This document shows positions 27,499-36,500 of a stretch of DNA of 49,384 bases, piece after piece. The notes beneath the pieces are model-generated. The model made no database searches. It saw only the letters and a list, made by a program, of their open reading frames with translations, and was not told the origin of the DNA. This stretch comes from JASGKO01 sp049840595 (GTDB lineage Bacteria; Verrucomicrobiota; Verrucomicrobiia; Chthoniobacterales; Chthoniobacteraceae). Numbering within the stretch: position 1 is the stretch's first letter; every line of letters starts with the position of its first letter. A program made the position numbers and the translations under genes. The stretch spans positions 1-49,384 of the forward strand of contig JASGKO010000035.1 in the NCBI GenBank assembly GCA_049840595.1, given 5' to 3'.

Positions 27499-28500
27499 AT
27501 GACCCCCCTTCGCACGATCGGCTTGCTGCAGGTTCTGTTTATTCTTTTTACCACCCTTATCGGAGGGATGGTCGGGGACCAGATGCTGGATTCCCTGTGG
27601 CGTGGTTGGGCGATCGGCGGGGTGGCCGGGCTGGTGGTGGTGCTGGGCGATCAACTGTTGAAGGGGATTTCGCTGCGGGTATTTTCCTCGGCGACCTTCG
27701 GGTTGTTCCTCGGCTTTCTTTTTACGTGGCTGCTGCTTTCCTCGGGGATTCTCTTTTACCTGACCAACGATATGCGCTGGCTGATCAGCCTCTCGATCTA
27801 TGTGGTGTGCGGCTATGTGGGAATGATGCTGGCGATGCGCAGCAACCGGGATGAATTTGCGTTGATCATCCCCTACGTGCGGTTTCAGCAGTCGGGCGTT
27901 TTCGATACGCCGGTGCTGGTGGATACGAATGTGCTGATCGAGGGGAAACTGGAGGATATCCGGGATTCCGGGTTTATTTCGGGTTCACTGATCGTGCCGC
28001 GCTTTGTGCTCGATGAGTTGCAGTTGCTGGCGGATTCCTCCGATTCCCAACGCCGCGACCGCGGACGCAAGGGGCTGGAGAATCTGAGCCGCCTCAAGTT
28101 CAGCCCGAAGATGAACGTGTCGATTCACGAAACGCCGCCCGATCCGGGGATCCCGGTCGATACGCGACTGGTGAATCTCGCCAAAGTGCTGGGCTCCAAG
28201 CTGCTCACCAACGACGTCAGCCTGGCCAAGATCGCGCGCCTGCAGCAGGTGCCGGTGATGAATATCAACGATCTCGCCCGCGCGCTGAACAGTAGCGTGG
28301 CCCCCGGCGACGCGGTGGAGATCCTGCTGACCAAGGAAGGTCGTGAGCCGCATCAAGCCGTCGGCTTTATGTCCGATGGCTCGATGGTGGTGGTGAACCA
28401 CGCCAGCGGCCATATCGGAAAGACGGTGCTGATTACGGTGTCCTCCTCGGTGCCGACGGCGGCCGGGCGGATTTTCTTCGCGGAATTGAAGCAGGCTTAG
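27499..28500 (+). CDS. PIN/TRAM-domain membrane protein (YacL-like)
   Basis: A 333-residue protein with four N-terminal hydrophobic segments (residues 1-110), then a PIN nuclease domain with the acidic residues Asp142 (LVDTNVLIEG), Glu173 (VLDELQLLA) and Asp239 (LLTNDVSLAKIA), and a C-terminal TRAM domain (GFMSDGSMVVVN to AAGRIFFAEL). Bacillus YacL has the same build; its RNA substrate is unknown. It lies six bases after mlaD and so belongs to the same operon. The stop codon TAG (28498-28500) is formed by the first bases of the adjoining MITE-like element. Confidence 0.85.
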   Translation: MTPLRTIGLLQVLFILFTTLIGGMVGDQMLDSLWRGWAIGGVAGLVVVLGDQLLKGISLRVFSSATFGLFLGFLFTWLLLSSGILFYLTNDMRWLISLSIYVVCGYVGMMLAMRSNRDEFALIIPYVRFQQSGVFDTPVLVDTNVLIEGKLEDIRDSGFISGSLIVPRFVLDELQLLADSSDSQRRDRGRKGLENLSRLKFSPKMNVSIHETPPDPGIPVDTRLVNLAKVLGSKLLTNDVSLAKIARLQQVPVMNINDLARALNSSVAPGDAVEILLTKEGREPHQAVGFMSDGSMVVVNHASGHIGKTVLITVSSSVPTAAGRIFFAELKQA

Positions 28501-28773
28501 AGCGGTTCTCGAAAGTAATTTCCGAAAGCCCCAACGGGGCGGCACAGCCCAAGCCTGGGGCAACGCCCCGGGTCTCATGGTCTTCTTCATTTCCCAGCCC
28601 TGAAAGGGCGGTCCAAACCATGGAGCGGTTCTTACGCCCCTTCAGAGCTAAAAATCAAGGGAGGCCGGGGTCCCCGGGGCGTGGCCCCGGGCTGGAGTTA
28701 GGCCGGGCCTTCAGCCCTCAAGCCTCCGCTGCGAACCTCACTCATTCGGAAATTCCTTTCGAGAGATGCTCTA
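28498..28773. mobile_element. MITE-like 276-bp element with 29-bp inverted ends and flanking direct repeats
   Basis: The left end starts TAGAGCGGTTCTCGAAAG and the right end, reversed, TAGAGCATCTCTCGAAAG; over 29 bases they match at 25. Directly outside lie ATTGAAGCAGGCT (28485-28497) and ATTAAAGCAGGCT (28774-28786), 12 of 13 identical, as expected for a target-site duplication. The inside has no ORF and consists of small GC hairpins such as GCCCCAACGGGGC, GGGGCAACGCCCC and GCCCTGAAAGGGC, with the right half a diverged inverted version of the left. It encodes no transposase, so it would depend on one elsewhere. Confidence 0.7.
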
Positions 28774-28786
28774 ATTAAAGCAGGCT

Positions 28787-29100
28787 CCAGCAAAAGCTGG
28801 TGATTACTCCGGGATCGCCGTGGTCGCGACCGGGGGTATCGTTGGAAGGCGCGTGCAGCGATTCTCGCGCAATGCACTTTATATTGGACCGCTATAGCAA
28901 CCGCAGTTGCTTCTGAGGAAAGTTTAGTCAGGCTCTCCCTCTTTGCGAGATAAGGGAGAGGTCTTCAAATCACTGAAAAGAATCTGGCTTCCAGTGGGGG
29001 AGGGAAGAGCCAAAAAAAGGCACAATCCACCGGATGGCGTTCTTGTCTTGCAGTCACAGCATGGCTGGAAGGGCACTCACCGTTACGTAACCTGCCACTG
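28787..29100. ncRNA. Gene-free region upstream of tandem terminators: possible structured RNA
   Basis: No protein gene is evident. CTCCCTCTTTGCGAGATAAG with GGAG nearby and a hairpin flanked by GGCTGGA (about 29063) and TCCAGCC (about 29102-29108), with GTTACGTAAC near its centre, suggest secondary structure. Two plus-strand terminators follow. This may be the 3' untranslated end of the mla-PIN transcript or a small RNA. I could not match it to a known RNA class. Confidence 0.25.
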
Positions 29101-29113
29101 ATCCAGCCTTTGT

Positions 29114-29149
29114 GCGTCCAATTTGAACTTTTGGACGGTTTTTCCAGGA
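29114..29149 (+). terminator. Rho-independent terminator
   Basis: CGTCCAA and TTGGACG form a seven-pair stem around a short A/T-rich loop, followed by GTTTTTCC. It is oriented to stop rightward transcription coming from the mla-PIN operon and the MITE-like element. Confidence 0.6.
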
Positions 29150-29152
29150 AGT

Positions 29153-29188
29153 TAGCCGCCCTTTGGGAGTGGGCGGCTTTTACTACGC
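29153..29188 (+). terminator. Second rho-independent terminator
   Basis: GCCGCCC and GGGCGGC form a perfect stem around TTTGGGAGT, followed by TTTTACT. This is the second terminator in a row on the plus strand. On the other strand there is no T-run, so it does not serve the convergent gene. Confidence 0.7.
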
Positions 29189-29228
29189 TCGGTACTACAC
29201 TCGGCAGAACCTTCTATTACCGAAGGAG

Positions 29229-29471
29229 TTACTGGCGGAGCGTCTGCTCGAAATCGATCAGGCGACCAGCGGCTTCCACGAAGTCGCGGAAAGCTTCAGC
29301 CGGCAGCAGGATGGTGTCGCGGCGTCCGGCCACGTCTTCCGTGATCTTCAAGTAGCGACCACGGGCGTTTTCGCGGAGATCGAGATAGAAAACTTTGCGA
29401 TCGACTACGATCTTCTCGGAGGCCAGCGGCTCGGTGAATTGACGTTCTGAATGCTCTTGATTATTAATCAT
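29229..29471 (-). CDS. PUR-alpha-like (DUF3276) nucleic-acid-binding protein
   Basis: An 80-residue protein with a single PUR repeat. SEKIVVDRKVFYLDLRENAR and RGRYLKITEDV form the beta strands, and the helix DFVEAAGRLIDFE ends the repeat. The family includes Borrelia BpuR, which dimerises and binds RNA and DNA, and the DUF3276 proteins of Bacteroidota. The target here is unknown. A candidate promoter lies about 40 bases upstream. No clear ribosome binding site. Confidence 0.75.
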   Translation of the reverse strand: MINNQEHSERQFTEPLASEKIVVDRKVFYLDLRENARGRYLKITEDVAGRRDTILLPAEAFRDFVEAAGRLIDFEQTLRQ

Positions 29472-29512
29472 AATTCTAATGGGTGTTCCACAGTGTCCGG
29501 ATGAACCCCGTG

Positions 29513-29540
29513 GATATAGTCATTTGTTGTTGGCTTGCAA
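29513..29540 (-). promoter_or_regulatory. Candidate sigma-70-type promoter of the PUR-alpha gene
   Basis: On the minus strand TTGCAA (29535-29540) and TATATC (29513-29518) are 16 bases apart, about 40 bases before the start codon, in a locally A/T-rich stretch. Suggestive only. Confidence 0.35.
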
Positions 29541-29584
29541 TTACTTTTACAATTTTCTTACGCCTCCGTGGCCGCCCTTTCAGG

Positions 29585-30551
29585 CTAATTGAGTCCAACT
29601 GCCTCGCGCACGCGTGAGAGAGTCTTGTCCGCAATCACAACCGCTTTATCGGCACCATCCTGTAATATTTTATCAATATATTCGGGATGTGCAAGTAGCT
29701 CATTTCTGCGCTCCCTCATTGGACTGAAATATTCCCAAATTCGTTCAAATAATCTTTTTTTGAAATCACCGTAGCCGATACCGCCCGCTTTAAAGTCATC
29801 TTCCATTTGTTTAACTTCCGTAGGAGTAGCGAATAGTTTATAGAGGCCGACGATGGATGAATGGGAGGGGTCTTTGGGGCTCTCGACCGGGGTGGAATCG
29901 GTCGTGATGCTCATGATTTTCTTCCGGAGTGCCTTCTCCTCCATGAACAGCTCGATCGTATTGCCGTAGCTTTTGCTCATTTTCTGCCCGTCCAGGCCGG
30001 GAATGGTCGCCACCTCGGGGAGGATGCTGGGCTCCGGCAGCTTGAAGCACTCGCCAAAGGTGCGGTTGAACTTGACCGCGAGGTCGCGGGTGATCTCGAC
30101 GTGCTGTTTCTGGTCGCGACCGACCGGGACGATGTCGCTGTCGTAGATGAGAATGTCGATCGCCATCAGCACCGGGTAGGAGAAGAGCCCGAGCTCGCGT
30201 TCGCAGGCCGTGGTCGATCGCGGCCTTGTAGGCGTGGGCGTTTTCCAGCATGGCCATGGGGGTGAGGGTGCTCAGGATCCAGGTGAGCTCGCACACCTGC
30301 GGGACGTCGGATTGTTTGAAAAGGGTGGCCCGGGCGGGATCGAGGCCGCAGGCAAGGAAATCCACCGCGATGCCGCGGGTGTATTCCTGCATCAACTTCG
30401 GATCGCGCAGGGTGGTCAGGGCGTGGTAATCCGCGACAAAGTAAAAGGCCTCGCCCTTTTCCTGCCAGTCAATGGCAGGGCGCATCATGCCAAAATAGTT
30501 GCCGATGTGCAGGCGGCCGGTCGGTTTGATTCCAGATAAAATGCGAGGCAT
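29585..30551 (-). CDS. trpS: Tryptophanyl-tRNA synthetase, with one frameshift (likely sequencing error)
   Basis: Class I synthetase that charges tRNA-Trp, about 322 residues when corrected. The HIGH-type motif is HIGN (GRLHIGNYFG) and the KMSKS motif is intact (GQKMSKSYGN). The start ATG is 30551 (MPRILSGIKPTG). At 30203-30208 one extra base (GGCCTGCGAA where GGCCGCGAA gives HGRERELGLF) splits the gene into two frames that overlap in meaning and miss nothing. As an essential gene it is almost certainly intact in the organism. Confidence 0.9.
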
Positions 30552-30599
30552 AGGACCGGGCAGCATACGGATTCAACGCCCGCACGCCAGTCTCAACTT

Positions 30600-31454
30600 T
30601 TAGACCAGCTCCTCGTGGCGGAGGCGGTATTGCGGGGCGAGGACGGTTTTCCAAATCCCGGCCCCGATCAAAGCGCCCAGGATCGGGGCGATGACATAGA
30701 CGACGAGCCAGCCCGAGCCATTGGTGAGGAAGGGAATTGAGCCCCAACCGGCGAGGCTGGAGTAAAGGCGGGGGGCAAGATCGCGGGCCGGGTTGAAGCA
30801 GGCCATGGTGAGCGGGCCAAACAGGGAGATGAGCAGGGTGACCGTGAGCCCGATGAGGGCCGGGGCCAGAAAGGTGGGGCGCTCGCGGTTGCGCGGGTCG
30901 GTGAGGCCGAAGATGACGAGGGCGAGAATGCCTGTGCCGACCACTTCCACGGTAAATGCCTGCCCGATAGAGATCGCCGCCGTGTGGCCGACCGCCAGCG
31001 GATGGCCGCCGGGATTGGGGAAATACTCGGCAAAGACCATGGCGCTGGCCTCGCTGCCGGGTTGCCCGCGCACGATGCCATTTGCCTGTTCAAACGAGGC
31101 CAGCGATTGCGCAAAGACCAGATGCAGTATGGCGGCGGCGGCGAAGGCCCCGAGCATTTGCGCGGCAAGGTAGGGGATGACCTTCCGGCGGGAAAAGCCA
31201 GCCCAGCAAGCGGCGGCGAGGGTGATGGCGGGATTCAAGTGGGCGCCGCTCAGGCTCGCAGTCAGATGAATCGCCAGCGCGATCCCGATTCCCCACACGA
31301 TGGCGACTTGAAAGATGCCGACCTGGGCCCCGTGCAGGATGGCCGCGCACACGCTGCCGCAGCCGAAAAAGACGAGCAGAAACGTGCCCGCCATCTCGCC
31401 GATGAACCAGGGCCAGGGAGACTCTTTGGTGTGATCTTTTGCGCTTTGGCTCAT
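30600..31454 (-). CDS. aqpS: Aquaglyceroporin (AqpS/GlpF-like) of an arsenic operon
   Basis: A 284-residue MIP channel with six TM segments and two NPA boxes: HLNPAIT (NPA 74-76) and CFNPARDLA (NPA 221-223). The Arg-Asp after the second box is typical of glycerol-conducting channels, which also pass uncharged arsenite. It overlaps the arsC stop by four bases (ATGA). In Sinorhizobium meliloti AqpS serves arsenate resistance by letting out the arsenite made by ArsC, and the context here argues for the same job. No arsB or acr3 pump is present in this window. Confidence 0.85.
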   Translation of the reverse strand: MSQSAKDHTKESPWPWFIGEMAGTFLLVFFGCGSVCAAILHGAQVGIFQVAIVWGIGIALAIHLTASLSGAHLNPAITLAAACWAGFSRRKVIPYLAAQMLGAFAAAAILHLVFAQSLASFEQANGIVRGQPGSEASAMVFAEYFPNPGGHPLAVGHTAAISIGQAFTVEVVGTGILALVIFGLTDPRNRERPTFLAPALIGLTVTLLISLFGPLTMACFNPARDLAPRLYSSLAGWGSIPFLTNGSGWLVVYVIAPILGALIGAGIWKTVLAPQYRLRHEELV

Positions 31455-31888
31455 GCCTTGTTCTGGTCGAGCCGTCCGGCGGCGTAGGCTTCGAAGACGC
31501 GGCGGATTTCATCGCGCACCCGGCGGAAGACGGCGAGCTGTTCCTCTTCCGTGCCGGTGGCATGCGCGGGGTCGTCGAATCCCCAGTGGTGCCGGTTGAC
31601 CTGTCCCGGAAACATCGGGCAGACCTGGTCCGCATTGCCGCACACGGTGATCACGGTTTCCACGGGCTGGTCGAGAAACTCATTCAGGTGCTTGGAGTGA
31701 TGAGCCGAGAGGTCGATGCCGATTTCGCGCATGACCTCGATCGCCTTGGGATGCACGTAGCCGGCGGGTTTGGAGCCGGCGCTCTGCACGTTCAGCAGAT
31801 CCCCGGCGGCGTGCCGGAGGATGCCCTCGGCGAGATGGCTGCGGCATGAGTTGCCGGTGCAAAGAATGAGAACGGTGGGTGGATTCAT
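31451..31888 (-). CDS. arsC: Arsenate reductase, low-molecular-weight phosphatase fold
   Basis: A 145-residue enzyme that reduces arsenate to arsenite, probably with thioredoxin. The P-loop CTGNSCRS carries Cys10 (nucleophile) and Cys15. VITVCGNADQVCPMFPG supplies Cys83 and Cys90, the redox pair of the thioredoxin-coupled ArsC family. The downstream aqpS start overlaps its stop. It is 25 bases from the arsR stop, on the same strand. Confidence 0.92.
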   Translation of the reverse strand: MNPPTVLILCTGNSCRSHLAEGILRHAAGDLLNVQSAGSKPAGYVHPKAIEVMREIGIDLSAHHSKHLNEFLDQPVETVITVCGNADQVCPMFPGQVNRHHWGFDDPAHATGTEEEQLAVFRRVRDEIRRVFEAYAAGRLDQNKA

Positions 31889-31913
31889 AAAATGGTCGAA
31901 GCGGTGGCGGGGC

Positions 31914-32300
31914 TCAGCAGCATTTGGTTTCCAGGGCGGAGGCGACCCACTGGGATTCCGCTTTCATTTTCGCGAGGCGGCGCAAATCGGCGCGGAAACG
32001 GGGATCGGTCTGGGCGCAGTCCTGCAGGCACTTGAGATTGGCCTCCAGTTCCGGGGATCGCCGGGCGGGGAGGGAGTAGATCATCCAGTTCGCATGGCGG
32101 GTGGCTTCCACCATTCCGTGCTTTCGGAGATAAGCGAGCTGCTGCGAAATCTTGACCTGCGATTCCTCCAGCAGGCTCTGGAAATGGCAGACGCAGAGCG
32201 GCCCGTGCGTGAGCAGATGAATGATCCGCAGCCGGGTGGCTTCACAAAGGCATTGGTAGATTTGGACAAGCTCCACGTGGCCAGCATGGGCCGATATCAA
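31914..32300 (-). CDS. arsR: ArsR-family arsenic-responsive repressor
   Basis: A winged-helix repressor of up to 128 residues. The metal-sensing CVC motif lies in LCVCHFQSLLEE at Cys36 and Cys38, and the recognition helix is about QVKISQQLAYLRKHGMV. A C-terminal Cys pair (ETKCC) may add a ligand. It is first in the arsR-arsC-aqpS operon, the usual position for self-control. The frame opens at TTG 32300; GTG 32276 (MELVQIYQCLC) is at least as good a start. Confidence 0.88.
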   Translation of the reverse strand: MISAHAGHVELVQIYQCLCEATRLRIIHLLTHGPLCVCHFQSLLEESQVKISQQLAYLRKHGMVEATRHANWMIYSLPARRSPELEANLKCLQDCAQTDPRFRADLRRLAKMKAESQWVASALETKCC

Positions 32301-32337
32301 TATAAGTCAATCTGAATATACGAATCGATGAATGTAA
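32301..32337 (-). promoter_or_regulatory. A/T-rich ars promoter and operator region
   Basis: This short stretch between arsR and the nucleosidase gene is far richer in A/T than its surroundings. On the minus strand it shows TATATTCA and TATATTGA, spaced repeats of the kind bound by ArsR. The exact operator cannot be fixed by eye. Confidence 0.35.
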
Positions 32338-32985
32338 TCAGTTTGCGAGGCTTCGTAATGCTTCCAGCAAATACCGGGTGAGTTCTTTGCGGGCGAGAGT
32401 GATGCCCTGGACGAACTGAACGAACGGACGAATCGCGGCCGGGTGCGTGGCCAGCCAGAAGAGGAGGGACGCGATGCGGGGCTTCTGGGCCACCGAGTCG
32501 AACCACACTTCCTGCGGCACCGGCATGGACTGGGTGGCGGTGTCACTGATCACGCGAATGGAGAGTAGGGGGATGCCCCGGGCGGCGCACTCGGCATGGA
32601 GGTGGGCGGTTTCCATATCCACCGCGATGGCTCCGCTTTGCCGGAAGAGCGCATGCTTGGCCGCGCCGGTTTCGACGACGGCGGCCTGGGTGGAAAGCGG
32701 GCCTTGATGGGAGCCCGGGGGTAGTTTGGCCACGAGGCTGGCTTCGGAAAAGTTGGTGCCGATCACGATATCCCCGACTTTCAGCGCCGGATCGAGCCCC
32801 CCGGCAAAGCCGCTGCTGATGAAAAAGGCCGGCAAAGGACCGGAGTCGAGAAAAGCTTTCCCCCGCTGCAGGGTGGATTCCCGGCCCATCCCGGTATGGA
32901 GGATGCGCACGGGGAGTGCGGCACGGTGGACTTCCCGCGCGAAATCGCGGCTTTCATCGGAGACGGCAAAGGAGACGGCGATCAT
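32338..32985 (-). CDS. Nucleoside phosphorylase-family protein (MTA/SAH nucleosidase-like)
   Basis: A 215-residue protein of the PNP/UDP family. The landmarks are FISSGFAGGLDPALKVGDIV, the purine-binding segment, and IAVDMETAHLHAECAARGIP, whose META-type motif holds the ribose-binding Glu, followed by LLSIRVISDTA with the catalytic Asp. This fits MTA/SAH nucleosidase or the related hopanoid-associated phosphorylase. The start is ATG 32985 (MIAVSFAVSDES), overlapping the preceding gene by four bases. Confidence 0.75.
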   Translation of the reverse strand: MIAVSFAVSDESRDFAREVHRAALPVRILHTGMGRESTLQRGKAFLDSGPLPAFFISSGFAGGLDPALKVGDIVIGTNFSEASLVAKLPPGSHQGPLSTQAAVVETGAAKHALFRQSGAIAVDMETAHLHAECAARGIPLLSIRVISDTATQSMPVPQEVWFDSVAQKPRIASLLFWLATHPAAIRPFVQFVQGITLARKELTRYLLEALRSLAN

Positions 32986-33455
32986 TTTTCTACGGTGATG
33001 TCGAACCACTGGTCGCCCCCGGAAGCAGCCGAGGCCGCGGGGAGGGGGTTTCCGGTGATCTGGTGATAGAAGTCCGCGGCTTGTGCGGCGGGGACGCGGG
33101 CGAGCAGGCCGGTCCGCCCATTGGTGATCGTCACAATGCCGGTGCCGCCGATTTTATTCGCGAGATCGGCAATCTGGTGGGCGCGGTCGCCTGGGGTTTG
33201 ATCGCCGGCTTTGACCGTGATCTGCTCGTTGGAGAGCGACTGGTCGGGCAGCGCGGTTTGCGCGGCTTTTTCCAGCGATTGCTCCAGGCCCCCGAGATCG
33301 GGAGTGGCCCGGGGCGTGGGGGCGGTCGGGGTGGTTGCAGGTGCGGCGACCGGGGTCACGGGAGCCGGTCGCATCCACAGGGCGGCCAGGGCGAGGGCCA
33401 GCCCGGCGGCAAGCAGGGCGATGATCAAATCACGCGGCTGGAAAAATCGGCTCAT
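32982..33455 (-). CDS. Membrane-anchored protein of unknown function
   Basis: A 157-residue protein. One N-terminal TM segment (LIIALLAAGLALALAALW) is followed by a Pro/Ala/Thr-rich linker and a soluble domain (QITVKAGDQTPGDRAHQIAD, VTITNGRTGLLARVPAAQAA). The family is not recognised. Its stop overlaps the nucleosidase start (ATGA), so the two are coupled. It diverges from the TPR gene across 75 bases. Confidence 0.55.
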   Translation of the reverse strand: MSRFFQPRDLIIALLAAGLALALAALWMRPAPVTPVAAPATTPTAPTPRATPDLGGLEQSLEKAAQTALPDQSLSNEQITVKAGDQTPGDRAHQIADLANKIGGTGIVTITNGRTGLLARVPAAQAADFYHQITGNPLPAASAASGGDQWFDITVEK

Positions 33456-33530
33456 TAAAGATTGTTTACGGGCTCTAATTTACTGTGGCAAGCCGCCGTC
33501 CTCTTTTGTATCGTGACGAACTCCGCATCT

Positions 33531-36500
33531 ATGAAACGTTTCTCCTTCAGAGCTCTTCCGTTGACCTGTACGCTGTTTATCAGCCTCATGGGGCAGGTAG
33601 TTTTTGCCCAGAGTGATCCCAACCAGGCCGCCGCGCGAGCGCTCGATCTTTTCAATGCCGGGCAGACGAAAGATGCCGCGGCCGCCTACGCCCAGTTGCT
33701 CCAGGACTTCCCCACCGCCCCGGTCGTTTCGGAGGCGCAATTCCGTCTCGGCTATCTCGATTACCTGCTCAGCGATTACGACAAGGGCATCGAGGTGCTG
33801 CAAAAAGTGCTCGGCCCGCCCGCGCCGCCCGAGATCCAGCAGATGGCCTACGCGCTGCTCCCGCAGTTGATGGCGGCCAAGGCGGGCAAGCTCCCGGCCG
33901 GCAGTGCCCAGCAGACCGACGCCTACGAGGCGGCGATCAAGCAGTATGACGTCTATCTGCAAAAATTCCCGAAGGGCGACGAAGTGGAATCAGTGGTTTA
34001 CAGCCGGGCGCTGGCTTCCTACCAGATCCATAAATTTGACGACGCGGCCACCGCGCTGCGCCGCAATCTCGCCCAGTTCCCGACCAGCGAGACGATTCTC
34101 GACAGCCAGTATCTGCTGGGGCTGACCCTGAGCACGCAGGCAAACCTGGGCTTCCGTTCCGAGGATGCCGCCGCCAAGACGGCCGCGCCCGGCCAGATGA
34201 GCGAAGCCCAGCGTTTCTTTGCCGATATCGTGAGCAAGAAGACGGATATCGCGCTGGCGAATGATGCCGCCTATCAGCTCGGCGATTCGTTCCTCAATCT
34301 CGCGAGCTTCAGCGCCAGGGATGCGCAGGCGGCCATTTACCAAAAGGCCCTCGCGGCCTACCGGCTGGTGGACAGCAAGGAGGCCATGATCGCGGCGCAG
34401 CGGACGCGGCTCGGTTCGTTGCTTGGGCGCATGCGCCAGGCGGCCGGGAATGCGGTGATGTTGCGCCGGCTCCAGTCGATCCAGCAGCGCGAGGGCGCGA
34501 AGCTGGCGGCGTTGCAATCCGGTCCCGACCAGACGGTGGCGGCGGCGATCAAGGTGGGCGAAATCTTCTTCTTCCAGGACCAGCCGAATGCGGCCCGCGT
34601 GGTGTTTCACCAGATGCAGAATTTCGCGGAGACCGACGATGAGACGAAGCAGGTGCTCTATTACCTGACGCTCACCTACGCCTCGCAGAACCTGATCGAG
34701 CCATCCGAGAAGGCCTACAGTGACTTCCAGGCGAAGTTCAAGGGCGACCCGATCGCGGAGAATCTTCCGTTCGTGATGGGCACGCTTTACCTGAATCCGT
34801 CGCCGACGATGAACAACCCCGAAAAGGCGCTCGCCTATTTCAAAGAGGCCCTCGCGCTCTATCCAAACAGCCGCTTCACCGGCGACATCCTCGCCCAGCA
34901 GGCGACCGCGCTCACCCAGTTGAAGCGCTACGACGAGGCGCTCGATGTCTTCAAGAAGTTCCTCACCACCAACCCGAAGCCGGAGCTGGCCGCCGCCGCG
35001 GAATTCGGCATCGGCGACATCGATCGCAATACGAACAAGGTGGACGACGCGCTCGCGCAGTACAAGAAGGTGATCGACACCTATCCGAGCACGCCGCAGG
35101 CCGAGCAGTCCGCCTTCTGGATCGGGCAGCTCACCCTGCAAAAGGGCGACGTGCAGACGGCGCTGACCGAGCTGGATGCCTTCGTCGCGAAGTATCCGCA
35201 GAACGAGCTGGTGCCGGCCGCCGTCTTCACCGAGGCGACCGCCTACCAGAAGATCAATAACAACGACAAGGCGCTCGCGACCTTCAAGATGATCGCCGAG
35301 AAGTATCCGAAGTCGGACGTCGCGCCCTTCGCCTATTTCCAGATGGCACAGATCTACGCCGCGAGCCAGAAATCGGCCGAGATGCTCGATACGATGCGCC
35401 AGTTCATCGACAAGTATCCCGATAGCGACAAGCTCTTCTTTGCCTACGATTCACTCGGGCAGACGGAGATTTCCGCCTCGAAGATTCCCGATGCGATCGT
35501 GAACTACCTCGACATGGTGGACAAGCATCCGGCGAATCCGATGGCCGACCAGGCGCTCTACAAGGCGGCGGAACTCTCCCGCCAGTATGCCGATTCGCAG
35601 GGCCGTTTCCTCGCGCTCAACGACGACCAGCGCAAGGTGTGGACCAAGAGCGTGAACGACAGCATCCAGCAATGCGAACGCCTGCTGCAGAGCTATCCGC
35701 AAAGCCAGAACGCCGCGCTGGCCCTGCAAACGCTGCTCAAGGACCAGCAGATGTTCCTCGATGCGAAGGTGAAGACCGACGAGCAGGTGGAGCAATACTT
35801 CACCGACCTCGCCGGCAAGTCCGACAGCCAGGCCGGAGTCAAGAGCAAGGTGCTCTTCACGCTCGCCTCCTTCCTCTACGGCAAGGACAAGGCGAAGGCG
35901 CTGGAGCAGATGAAAGCCGCCTATGATGAGAAGCTGGTCTATGCGCCGGCCGATATCGATCTCTATGGTGGTGCCTTGATCGACCAGGGCAAGGCCGATG
36001 ATGCGATGGCCGTCTTCCAAAAGCTGGCCCGCGATTACCCGAACCCCGGTGGCGATCCCACCAAGGCCCCGCCGCAGGTGCAGGAGGCGCAGGCGACGGC
36101 GATCTACGGCCAGGGCCGTGCGTTGCAGAGCCAGGGCAAGGTGACCGACGCCGCGCAGAAGTTCGACCAGTTGAAGGCGCTCTACCCGTGGTCGCCCAAG
36201 CTGCTCGATGCCACCTACGGCATTGCCCTCGGCGAATACCAGCAGAAGCAGTACGACGACGCGATCACCAAGCTGGTCGCGATCATTCGCGCGCCTAATG
36301 CGACTACGGAATTGCGTGCCAATTCCATGCTCTTGAGCGCGGAAATCCAGGAGGCGAAAGGCAACCTCGACGACGCGATCGACCAGTATGCGAAGATCGC
36401 CGCCTTCTACCAGAGCGTGGCCCCGGCCGCTTCCGAGGGGCTCTGGAAGGCTGCGCAGTTGATCGAGCAACAGGCGCCGAATATCACCGACGCCGCGAAG

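Noticed and set aside
28900..28940. RNase P RNA, suggested by GAGGAAAGT
   Set aside because: The conserved bases after this motif and the partner segments of the P4 helix are missing.
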